This document shows positions 21,500-31,590 of a stretch of 64,000 nt of DNA, piece after piece. Within the stretch, counting starts at the first letter, position 1, and each line of letters opens with the position of its first letter. Source of the stretch: Achatina immaculata (lineage: Eukaryota > Mollusca > Gastropoda > Stylommatophora > Achatinidae). The position numbers and the translations under genes are program-made. Below the pieces are notes generated by a model, which did no database searches, had not been told where the DNA came from, and saw only the letters and a list, made by a program, of their open reading frames with translations. The stretch is taken from assembly GCA_009760885.1 (NCBI GenBank), contig CM019701.1, positions 33,990,697 to 34,054,696 of the forward strand, given 5' to 3'.

Positions 21500-21897
21500 A
21501 AAAAATGGCGTATATGAAGGAGTGTTTTGTGGTATCACGAAACAAATCGGGAATGGATGGTACAGTGTCGTGGTCTCTAAGATCGCTGGATTTCTTGACT
21601 GGGGATAAACTTAAGGACAAAGTGCTCAGTTCACCAGTTCCTGATATTGAAACTTTGAAGGCAGGCATAGCGATGGCTTTAGCAATGGCGACTAAATATG
21701 TGTTGGAGAAAAGACTGGGGATAAACTTAAGGACAAAGTGCTCAGTTCACCAGTTCCTGATATTGAAACTTTGAAGGCAGGCATAGCGATGGCTTTAGCA
21801 ATGGCGACTAAATATGTGTTGGAGAAAATCAAATATCTCTTAGACGTTATCTGGGCAACCAGCAGAGGACACGCTGATGTGCCGACATTTAAAAAAA
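21500..21897 (+). pseudogene. Mariner-like DDE transposase C-terminus with internal duplication
   Basis: The plus strand encodes VSWSLRSLDFLTGDKLKDKV followed by SSPVPDIETLKAGI and, at the end, IKYLLDVIWATSRGHADVPTF. This matches the pattern WPPRSPDLTPLDFFLWG-LKDKV...PVPDL.TLKARI...RLDVCRATNGAH of mariner-like transposases. A block of 116 bp beginning ACTGGGGATAAAC occurs twice in tandem (21598 and 21714). Because 116 is not a multiple of three, the duplication shifts the frame. The fragment is non-functional. Confidence 0.65.
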
Positions 21898-22149
21898 AAT
21901 AAAAAGCACTATCTGAGCTGAGGTAAAATCTGCAGAAAAGCAAATGTCTGTACCTAGCACAGTCTTTGTGAAATAAATGTTTGAAATCAGGTAAAGGCTG
22001 AATGCTCTCTATGTTCTTGCATTTTAAATAAGATTTTCGACTTATCCGTCAGTTGATACGGTAGCCTTTGCTGAAAATTTTTAATCGTTGTACTGATGAT
22101 AGGTTGCCTTTTTGGTTATTTTCGCACTACCAGTATTTCTAATTCCCGG

Positions 22150-22352
22150 GACGTCGTTTCATGTTGCTAAGAATATATCGTTTCTTGTTGCTAAGAATAT
22201 ATCGTTTCTTGTTGCTAAGAATATATCGTTTCTTGTTGCTAAGAATATGTTGTTTCATGTTGCTAAGAATATATCGTTTCATGATGCTAAGAATACGTCG
22301 TTTCATGTTGCTAAGAGTATATCGTTTCTTGTTGCTAAGAATTTCTTGACGA
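22150..22352. repeat. 24-bp tandem repeat
   Basis: About eight units of TTGCTAAGAATATATCGTTT plus CTTG or CATG. The unit length is a multiple of three and the unit has no stop in several frames, so both strands show open repetitive peptides (period 8 residues, SFLVAKNI on the plus strand). No start context, flanking coding sequence or domain supports a gene. Confidence 0.93.
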
Positions 22353-22654
22353 AAAAGCATGATTTTCTGCTCATTAAATAAAGCATTTTTCAAAATAATG
22401 TTTTCATTTTCTGCTCAGTCTTTGTTTTCTCGCGGATGTTGTACTCTGTTGCCAGTAACAACCTAAAAGTTGTGAAAGAAACGCACTTAATGGTCACTGC
22501 CTCAAGGAAAACACAATTCAGAGAAACAAAGACAAACCAAGACGTGGTTCTCTGAGAAGAAAACAAAAATATGGTAGACTCAGAGACAGATGAAGACAAG
22601 CTTTTCAGGCAGAGTTCTGAAATACAAGATAGACATTAAACTTAACGTAGTTTA

Positions 22655-23330
22655 GCTAGCCATCAAATATTTTTGCTGGCAGTGGAAACATCCCTGTATA
22701 ATAGCTAGCCACAACACTCATCCGACAGTGGAAACATCCCTGTATAATAGCTAGCCACAACACTCATCCGACAGTGGAAACATCCTGTATAATAGCTAGC
22801 CACAACACTCTTCCGACAGTGGAAACATCCCTGTATAATAGCTAGCCACAACACTCTTCCGGCAGTGGAAACATCCCTGTATAATAGCTAGCCACAACAC
22901 TCTTCCGGTAGTGGAAACATCCCTGTATAATAGCTAGCCACAACACTCATCTGACAGTGGAAACATCCCTGTATAATAGCTAGCCACAACACTCATCCGA
23001 CAGTGGAAACATCCCTGTATAATAGCTAGCCACAACACTCATCCGACAGTGGAAACATCCCTGTATAATAGCTAGCCACAACACTCATCCGACAGTGGAA
23101 ACATCCCTGTATAATAGCTAGCCACAACACTCATCCGACAGTGGAAACATCCCTGTAATAATAGCTAGCCACAACACTCATCCGACAGTGGAAACATCCC
23201 TGTATAATAGCTAGCCACAACACTCATCCGACAGTGGAAACATCCCTGTAAAACAGCTAGCCACCAAATATTGTTGCTGGCAGTGGAAACATCCCCGTAG
23301 AATAGCTAGCCACTCAACACTTCTGCTGAT
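22655..23330. repeat. 46-bp minisatellite array
   Basis: About 14 nearly identical units of ACAGTGGAAACATCCCTGTA plus TAATAGCTAGCCACAACACTCATCCG. Each unit contains the palindrome GCTAGC. The first and last units share a different variant (CCA followed by C/T CAAATATT and TTGCTGGCAGTGG), so the array is bracketed by the same divergent unit on both sides. Confidence 0.95.
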
Positions 23331-23629
23331 TGTAGAAGCTACATACGTAAAATTACACATAAGACTGGAAACAAGGTCTGAAGTAAAACAGAATTTTAAA
23401 TATCCAAAGCGATAACGCTATTATTTTGCGGCCAATCTTTCCGATGAGGATCAAAATGATCCCTTTGATGGTGAAGTTTGTAGCGAAACCTTCCTGATTT
23501 TCCTCAGATTATAAAAGAAAACATACTATAACCAGTTTTGCAAGCGACTCAGTGCCCCATGTTTCGAGGTGTATAGTAACGAACTGACCTTAAAGTACTC
23601 ACGTTTGCAGTTGCATGAAAATCTTTCAT

Positions 23630-24192
23630 AGACCAATCAATGTACTAACCAACAAACGAACTAAATAACTAACCAAACCAACTAGCCAGTCATGCAACTA
23701 ACAAACCAATCAGTTAACAAGCCGTCAGCCAATCAACCAACCAGCCAACCAACCAACAAACCAAACAACTAACCAACCAACCAACCAGCCATCCAGCCAA
23801 CCAACCAACAAACCAACCAACCAGCCAGCCAGCCAGCCAGCCAACCAACCAATCAACCAACCAGCTGATCAACCAAAGATAGCTAGACGGTCAACCAACC
23901 AACAAGTCAGATAGACCGTCAACTATTCAAACAGTCAGCTAAACAGTCAACCATTCAACCAGTCAGCTAAACGGTCAACCATTCAACCAGTCAGCTAAAA
24001 GGTCTACCAACCAATTAGTCAGCTTAACGATCAACCAACCAGTCAGTAAGCTAAACAGTCAACCAAGAGTCACCGAAGCCGTCAACCAACTAGTCAGCTA
24101 AACGGTTCAACTAATCGGCATACCAACCAGACAGATGGTCAGTCACAACCAACCAACCAACCAACCAACCAACCAACCAACCAACCAATTAT
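23630..24192. repeat. Degenerate CCAA-based array
   Basis: Starts and ends with near-pure CAAC/CCAA tetranucleotide and has a middle section of longer, irregular units around GTCAGCTAAACGGTCAACCA (about 23930-24100). Confidence 0.9.
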
Positions 24193-24305
24193 AAGATCAG
24201 AAGTGGAATGTATTTACATTTTTGTCACGGCACAAGAAAACATATGACGCTCATCGGCATTAGATTTTATTAGTGTACGAGAGAAACAATTTGAAATCTG
24301 TAGGA

Positions 24306-24308
24306 ATG

Positions 24309-24352
<44 letters not shown>
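24306..24352. repeat. (CT)n microsatellite
   Basis: Uninterrupted CT dinucleotide, followed by a short CA-rich patch. Confidence 0.96.
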
Positions 24353-24354
<2 letters not shown>

Positions 24355-25555
24355 CACACATACACTCACACAAACACTTTCTTGGCCTGATCCTGTTTCC
24401 ATTGATTTTTTTTATGTCCTCCCCATCGTTTTAGGACATGCACAAGGCTGATTGCTGTGGACTTTTGGAATTATTTCCATTTCCACTTTCTCCATGAGCT
24501 AAGACGTTTTTGCCGCTTGTGGCATACTTTACCCTCTTTGAAGAACCTCGACTCTCTGACCTGTTGTAAGAGAATTACTTATCAAATAAAAATCACTGGA
24601 ACCAAACCGTACCTCCCCCCCCCCCCCCCCCCTACTCCAACTCAAATAGGTACCAGTTCGTGCCAATGCGCTCCGTGCATATTTTATACATGTAACCAAT
24701 GGCATGCCACATCGCCGCGAGCCCCACACTATCTGGGTCACCGGCACACCAGGACAAAACTAGGTCAAAGCAACTCTTCGATCGAGGAAGGTGCAAAAAA
24801 CCGGCACGTCTGCTACATGGACATTGTTCTTGACAAACGACAAGAGAGACGAAAACAGACATAAAATAGACGGAAAGAGCACTTATTATGGGTCCTGCTA
24901 TGTTGACAGCAATGCATTTACAAAGTAAGTGCTGATGCAGTTAAATGCAAGTCGAATGGCTTGGAATTTTGCTGCAGTTGGACATTCCTTCAAAGGTAAG
25001 TCGCAGTTTTGTTGTAGTTCGGACAACTGCTTATTCTTGTCATGATGGTCAGTAACATAACGGGTGTTGTTCTTCCTGCTTTTGGCGTGCGGTGAACATG
25101 AAGCTTGTTCTTACATAACTGCTGCTCAGAAGACAAACACGTTTAAAATACCTGTGTGTTTTTTTGTTACAGATAACTAATTCGTTGTTGTTGTTGTTTA
25201 TGTAAAGACATTGCGCAATTCGGACGAGTGTAAAACAAGCAGATGCACAAAATTTCATGTTTCTTTTTGTGCCCGCTAAGTTTTAAATATAACTGGATCT
25301 AATATATAGACCACGCTAAAGGCCAAGATTGCACGCCTGAACTGAATGGCCATCTTAGTCTAGCATGTTAACTATTGCACAGTGAACCACAGTTCCCTTA
25401 TTAGTGCATATTTACGACAGTTCCATCTCAGTAACATTGATTGAATGACAACCTTTCTCAGAATATGTTCAAACCTTATCATTTAAAAATTATTATTATT
25501 ATATGCTCCATTTACTTGGCTTTCAGCGGCTTTATAACTTAAAGGTGATTTCTTC
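24353..25555. other. No gene recognised
   Basis: Mixed-composition DNA with a poly-C tract near 24607-24632. Open frames on both strands around 24.5-24.9 kb depend on the homopolymer and show no domain. Confidence 0.55.
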
Positions 25556-25559
25556 TTCT

Positions 25560-25905
25560 ACTCCCTGAAACATGTTTTACTGCATGTGAACTGGTGTTCT
25601 TTGCAGGTGATGTGATGAAAATGTTGATGTATAGCATCATATTGGATTGGGAGCAGATTATGGTGACAGTTTTTAAGTTGCTGACTGGAGCTAAAAAGCA
25701 AGGGTTGTGCAATACTTCTTTTGCAGACTCCACCACCATGTAGACTATGGTAATCCATATCCTGCTATCCAGACTAGGCCTGTTACTGGGGCTTCCAATG
25801 GTGAGGTGGGGCATGGTCTTGACTGGATATGATTCACCACCCCTGACCCTGGCATGTTAGCCCTGGGTTGCTGACTGCCAAATCAGACAGCATCTTTGCC
25901 AGGAT
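25560..25905 (+). repeat. Dispersed family E, longest copy
   Basis: About 345 bp. Conserved blocks in order are GGTGTTCTTTGCAGGTGATG, GGAGCAGATTATGGTGAC, GGAGCTAAAAAGCAAGG, CAGACTCCACCACCATG, GACTAGGCCTGTTACTGGGG, GGTGGGGCATGGTCTT and TTGCTGACTGCCAAATCAGA. The same blocks occur, inverted, in 34955-35262. No tRNA-like promoter boxes or protein motif are evident, so the class is undecided. Confidence 0.7.
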
Positions 25906-27213
25906 CTAAGATGTGTGTAATAATCTACCATTATGCATACTGATATCAGCTGAAAAAGAAGTTAATCAGCTGTTTATGAGGTCATCACCGGCACCCATTT
26001 TTTGTCAGATAAAATTCTTCTAAGTAGAAAAGTGCATCTTAATTTTTAAAAAGTAATTGAAATTCAAATCCCACATAGTATTTATTAGGTAATTAAAAAA
26101 AAAAGAATCATATTGGGCATTCAAAATTTCAAATTGAGGGCTGCACCAGTCTTGGACAGACCCTAGGGGAAACAACTACAGATGGTTCATGGCCAGTTTT
26201 GGAATTGTTAAATTATGGGGGGAACATATCACACCGGCAGAAATTAGTCAGTCAGTTAGGATGGACCATTACCCATGAAGTCCATACATCCATAGGTTGA
26301 GTTTCAGTTGATGTTTCTTTCATTGCCATCATATGGATGGAAGTTTGGCTGTGATGGATTTCCATTATGTTGTGTATGTATGTTAGTACACATTATTGCT
26401 TCAAGAAAGCTCATCTGAACAAATAAACAGAAGCTGGTTTATATCCCCTGCTGTGTTGTCCTCGTATCATTCTTTTGTGGTTCTACGTCCTGGCCAGATA
26501 ACAAATAACATTTATGCAGGGAGGTAAAGATAACACACTTTAGATCAGGTGTACTTTTCTCATAGTAAACTCTTACTATGATGTCATCTGTCAAAAAATT
26601 TTGTACAGGGAGGCCACAGAGCAACAACTCTAACGAAGGTTTCACATCTTATATTAATGATATTGTCCCCATTATCTGTCATCTTATTACTGATGATTTC
26701 CAGAAAGTTGTCATTCTAAGTCTAGAATGAAAAGTGTACTTTATTTGATTACTACCACATCCTCAGATTGTGTAATATTATTTTTGCCATTTTATGTGGT
26801 ATTCCTGAAGTTTATAATGTTATTCCCCCCCCCCCCACCCTCCTGTATTAAGTAGTTTTTTTTAATTTCTGTTTTCTCTGTTCATTTTCGTTTTTCCTCC
26901 TCAGTTTGTCCCTAGAATAAGTTCTGATGACCACATTTCCAGTTTTTTTTTTTACATTACAGTTATATCTGGGCGCTTGTTACTATAGTCCCTGTTGCTT
27001 TGTTGCTTTATCCTTTATGAATTTCATTATCGTGAGCCTTGAGAGTCTTTCCACTTTTCAGTGTTTCCACACTCTATCTTTTAACAAACAATTGGTAACT
27101 TAACCTGAATAGCATGATGAAACAGATATTGAGTTATCCTCAGCTTTTAAAAAGCACTTTTTTTTGGTTGTAAACTGCTACTTTTTCTGGTCTTTTATGG
27201 TTTCATCTTATAT

Positions 27214-27290
<77 letters not shown>

Positions 27291-27860
27291 CTTTTCATTT
27301 TCATTCTTTGCTATGATTTATGATTTTCATAGATATTATCATCATGTGCCATTTGTTCCAAAAAAAAACCCCAGTTGACTGCTATAGATATACCAGAATT
27401 CCTGTTAGTGTTTTGACACTGATAATGCTGACTATTTTGTTTTCCCCCCTTCATGTTGTAGTTTCTCATCTGTCTTTACCTTTGTCATTCTCTTTCTCTT
27501 TTGCTGTAGAATGTTGTCTTTTGGGGATAATTTTAAAATATGAATATTCTCCTGGTATGTTTCAAATGCTTTGGCTGTCTGGTTTATTGTTCTTCATTAT
27601 TTCTGCTGTAATGATCCCAGTGTTTCTTTGTATTCATTTCTATGCACAGAATATCCCATTCCTGTATATATGTACATATCTAATGGCTCATTTTGCTTCA
27701 GTTTTTTGTGTGTGTAATTGTATTGTAGTTTCAAGTGTATGAATATATCTTGTGTGACAGTCCTTCCAACTTCTAACTTGCATTGTCATGTATACAGTGC
27801 ATCCAAAATATTTTTACAGTTGAAACAGAAGGCTGATTAAAAAAAGGATATGCAAGCATG
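25906..27860. other. No gene recognised; AT-rich, with (AT)n
   Basis: AT-rich DNA with a poly-C run near 26826-26836 and an (AT)n array at about 27211-27284. A hydrophobic 140-codon frame at 27320-27742 is a by-product of T-rich sequence and has no recognisable family. Confidence 0.55.
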
Positions 27861-27864
27861 CTTT

Positions 27865-28260
27865 ACTTCTTCTTCTTCTTGAGCCATTAAGGCTCATTGC
27901 TGCAGGTATAATTCACCTCCATTCCTCTCAGTTCCTAATCTTCTCTCTCTAATTGGTGACACCAATTTCTTGTACATCCTCTTCTATGTTGTCTTTCAAT
28001 CTGTCTTGGCCTAGCCTTTGGTCTTGTTTCTCTCATCTCTTGTGCGTACATAATTTTTGTTTGTCCATTTTCTTCCATTCTTTCTACATGGCACATTCAG
28101 CATAGTCTGTTCAGTTTCAAGATATAATTTGTTGGGATTTAAATAAGCTGAACATTAGTTCAGTGTTCTTTCTAGCTCTTCATTCTCCACTGTTGGTATC
28201 CTGTGTGGTCCCAAAGATTCTTCTTAGGATCTTGTTCTCAAAGATTTCAAAGAAACCTGG
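27865..28260 (-). pseudogene. LINE-I C-terminal fragment with (AGA)n tail
   Basis: The minus strand encodes ARPRQIEDNIEEDVQEIGV-type sequence and ends AAMSLNGS followed by an AGA repeat (plus-strand CTT run at about 27868-27880). This is the usual end of RTE-like LINE proteins (RPR box, acidic helix, conserved end, short repeat tail). Stops and frame changes are present. Confidence 0.65.
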
Positions 28261-28264
28261 CCCT

Positions 28265-28445
28265 CGAGGTTGGGGGGTTGGAGTGTGGGGCCACCGACCC
28301 CATCACCATAAAAAAGAGCAGTGTTACGGAACAGATAGAGAAGCCTCAAAACTGGACAGATAAAATTGGATTACGAACTTGGAACGTCAAAAATATTATG
28401 AGATTTGGAACATGGAATATAAGAAGCTTATACAGACAAACATGC
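28265..28445 (+). pseudogene. LINE endonuclease N-terminal fragment
   Basis: The plus strand encodes IGLRTWNVKNIMRFGTWNIRSLY. The GTWNIRSLYR block is the very start of the APE-type endonuclease of RTE-like LINEs. Sequence similarity stops around 28445, so only the first strand of the domain is left. The fragment lies tail-to-head with the opposite-strand LINE-I end at 28260. Confidence 0.6.
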
Positions 28446-29580
28446 TTTACTAGGACAGAAAAATGCTCTAATGTTGCTGTTTTTTGCTTTTTTTTTTTAA
28501 GCTGAACAAAATTTGTTACATTTGTTCAGTCATTGTTTGGTGGTAGATTGTTTCTACAGCTATATCGTGACATACCACCTTTGCCAGGGTAAATGAAGCA
28601 GTACACTTTCCACAGTAATTCATTTGTTTGTGTATATTTACATGACATTACCATATGAGGTAGAAGGCTTGACATTAGTTTTGTCTAGCTGTATATTTTA
28701 TCCACTAACCAGGTCATGAGGCAGCAGTGTTTGAGATCTGTGAGCAGTCTAACATTACTGGCGTGTTTAGTATTTTAATAGGAGCTGTTCTTGTTCACAG
28801 TGACAATACTATACTTTCATCAGGTCCAAAGGGCATCGCTACACTTCTTAGTCCTATACTGCTGTTCTTGCAATCTGCGTATGCATTTTTGTATTATTGA
28901 ATATTGTTCATAAGTACATATAGAAATCTGATTCTGTTATTGAATAATGTTTACAAGTACATATAGGTTTCTTTTTTTCGTATCCATCTTCTGATCTTCT
29001 TTTTGTAAGTTTCATGTGTGCGACATAGTCTGGCTTCTGTTGATGTTGGTATATGGAATCATGTTGTATATTTTCAGCATCTTTAATATCCGTATGTGGA
29101 AGTTGTGCGGTTGTTGTGCACTTTATACCACAGAGAAACTCGTTCTCTCACCATTCCCACCCCCTCTCTCCACACACACACACGCGCACACACACGCGGG
29201 CGCGCACACACACACCCACTTGACGATAAAGCAAGTCCCAGATCCTCGAATATTTCCATCTCCACAGGCAGTATACGGGCACTGGTCATCATGGGAATTA
29301 ATAACGTTGAATAGCGTCATTGTTATGTCGCTGCTTGTTTAAATTAAATATCTTTCGGTCATAGGTGGGCTCTTTTCTGGGTAATCCTTTTCATGGGAGA
29401 TTTTTAAACGGAGAACGAAGACCTTTGTAAGAACGGGATGTCATTTGGGCGTTAATACTTTTGTATCATTATTTTCATTCAGTGTTTTAATCAAAAGCTG
29501 ATTAACGGGGTGTACTGTCATTATGTAGATAAGTGAAATCCCCGTTTTCATGTCACTGAGACATACTGGGGATAAGGTGT
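28446..29580. other. No gene recognised
   Basis: AT-rich DNA with a CA/GC-rich microsatellite patch at about 29170-29215. No motif is found on either strand. Confidence 0.55.
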
Positions 29581-29686
29581 TAGGGGCCTTTTTTGTGTGT
29601 GGTGGTACAAGGACCCCGCCCCCGCTAGGATTGATACCATCGGATTAGTAGACCAAGCGCCTAACTACTCAGCCAACCAGGCTGCA
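29581..29686 (-). mobile_element. tRNA-derived SINE, copy 2 (head only)
   Basis: The minus strand shows GGTTGGCTGAGTAGTTAGGC (A-box region) and ATCAATCCTAGC (B-box region), aligning with the heads of copies 3 and 4 (the plus-strand block GGATTAGTAGACC is shared). The body is missing. Confidence 0.7.
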
Positions 29687-30061
29687 TATCATCATGTCCT
29701 GCTTCTTTAAGTAGTTTATTGCGTTACCTTATCTTGGTCACAACAGAGTAAGGACCCGTATGATACCACGTGGTGGTGGAACTACTTTAAAAGTACACCC
29801 TTCTTGTGATGCTTGACTTTAGCGTTTTATATCAGGCACAATGCTGTTCTCAGACAGCTAGGAACATTCTTACGTCATAAGAAAATAGACAAGAAGACGC
29901 AACAATTTTTTTCCCTTATGTGAAGACAGTTAATAAGTCATGAAACTGATCACAGCAGAATGCCAGTCTTTTTTTTTTTCTTTCGGAACTTATTTTTCGA
30001 GATTCTGTTTTTATTTATTTATTTCATATTTCGTGGAACTTCGAAGTTGGATTGTATTACC

Positions 30062-30300
30062 TTAACGCTTTTACTCCCGAATTGTTTTCCTTGCTGCGCC
30101 AGAATACATTTTGATAACACATTTCGGAAGAAAGAAATTAGAAGGAAGTTACTCTATAATTTAAAAAAAAATATGGGTATGGTTAGAAATGTGCTACAAT
30201 TTTTTTTAAACTTTGTCTAAATATCGCTCTAAACATTGATTTGCATAGGCATGCAAGATCTATCAGCTCTGCCAGTGCTGTTTTGGAACAAAAGAGTTAA
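30062..30300 (-). mobile_element. TTAA-type MITE, copy 3 (both ends intact)
   Basis: 239 bp bounded by TTAA on both sides, with ends TTAACGCTTTTACTCCC and GGAACAAAAGAGTTAA. The interior (AAGAAATTAGAAGGAAGTTA, AATATCGCTCTAAACATTGA) aligns with 60.2 kb in the same orientation and with 6.2 kb inverted. Confidence 0.82.
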
Positions 30301-31439
30301 TGATAAAGGAAAGCCCGATTCTATTTTACCCGCCATTAACCATATTCTCTTTTCAGTACTAAATACCTTTGTAAATTATCTTCCTTCTTTCGGTTCCTTT
30401 GTAGTTTTTTTTTCCACGCATAACAATAAACCATTATGCTTGGCCGTTATTTCACTGTCCTTCTGTTCACTGTTTTGATTTTCCTTTCTTTCAGAGTTTC
30501 TCCCAGTGGTTGCTCACAGCGGGAAACAACGAGGAAAAGGCAACCGTTATGTTGTGTTCCCAAGCCACCGTGGCGACTCTTGATAAAGTACCGTCTTCAT
30601 TACACAATACGTCCATTCCAGCAGAGACAGCCAGAAGAAATGTACAATCAGACCTCGCTTTGAAATAGAAACACAATCTCCCGGCTAGTGAGGGCCCCCA
30701 CCCGAAGTTTTTAATACTGGTGTTATATGCTTGACATTATTCTACTTTTCTTTCTTCCTCTGTTCAAAATGTTAGTGAAGCCAGGTCAGGCACACCTGTC
30801 CAGGGCAGTAGGTTTCCTTCTTGTACGTGATTCCACTCTCCGTGGCCCAGTTCTTTCTTCTCACCCATTATCTCCATGTCTGTTTGGGTAACCCGCTCTC
30901 CACGCAAAGATTCAAAGTTCTCTCGTCGGTCTGTCCGTTTATTGCGTCAAGGGCTGGCTCTGGTGTGAAAGGTGAGACCACGAGGGCCTGGGTTTTCTAG
31001 AGATGCTCGTTTCTCACAGTTGACAGTAACTTGTTGATGCCAAGTACTGTATATTCCTTTCTCAGAGCAGGCGTTTACAACGAGATGACTACGGTAATTT
31101 TGTGTGTGTGTGTGTGTGTGTGTTTTGTTTCAGAGTATAACAAGTTAAGAAAAATAATGACCGTACTAAGCGATGGACTCACCGATACTAAAGGCCCCAG
31201 CCCCCCTTGGCCACTGCCTCTCCAGTCTGTTACGTCCATCGTCTATGTCCTGATTCCCTTCTGACTGACATCTATACTACTACTATATGACTTTGCGCTC
31301 TGCTATTACTATGTGACTTTGTACTCTGCTGTTACTATATGACTTTGTACTACACAGACCAAGCACAACTGGTACGTCAGTCTTTTACTTCTCATACTTA
31401 TTACTTCTTTAATCGTTTATTGAAAACAAGGTTTACAGA
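30301..31439. other. No gene recognised
   Basis: Includes a (GT)n run at about 31104-31123 and three copies of an ACTATATGACTTTGTACTCT-type 29-bp unit near 31275-31350. No coding motif. Confidence 0.55.
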
Positions 31440-31590
31440 CTGCAGGAAAATGAAGAGCGGGAGTGGAAGAACAGTGGAATTTGTGAAGCGATTGTTGGAA
31501 CTAGGACAAATTAAGGGTGCTGATGTATGTACCTGAATGCAATGACGCCAGAGTCTGATTTTGAACCGTTGAAGGTTTACCGAGTTTTCC
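31440..31590 (+). repeat. Dispersed family D, copy 1
   Basis: The blocks GTGAAGCGATTGTTGGAACT, AGGACAAATTAAGGGTGCTG and TGAATGCAATGACGCCAGAG align with 34.59-34.80 kb. Copy 2 has about 100 bp between the second and third blocks that is absent here. Confidence 0.6.

Noticed and set aside
27320..27742. 140-codon hydrophobic protein
   Set aside because: Hydrophobicity follows from T-rich DNA. There is no conserved motif, no codon pattern and no neighbouring coding evidence.
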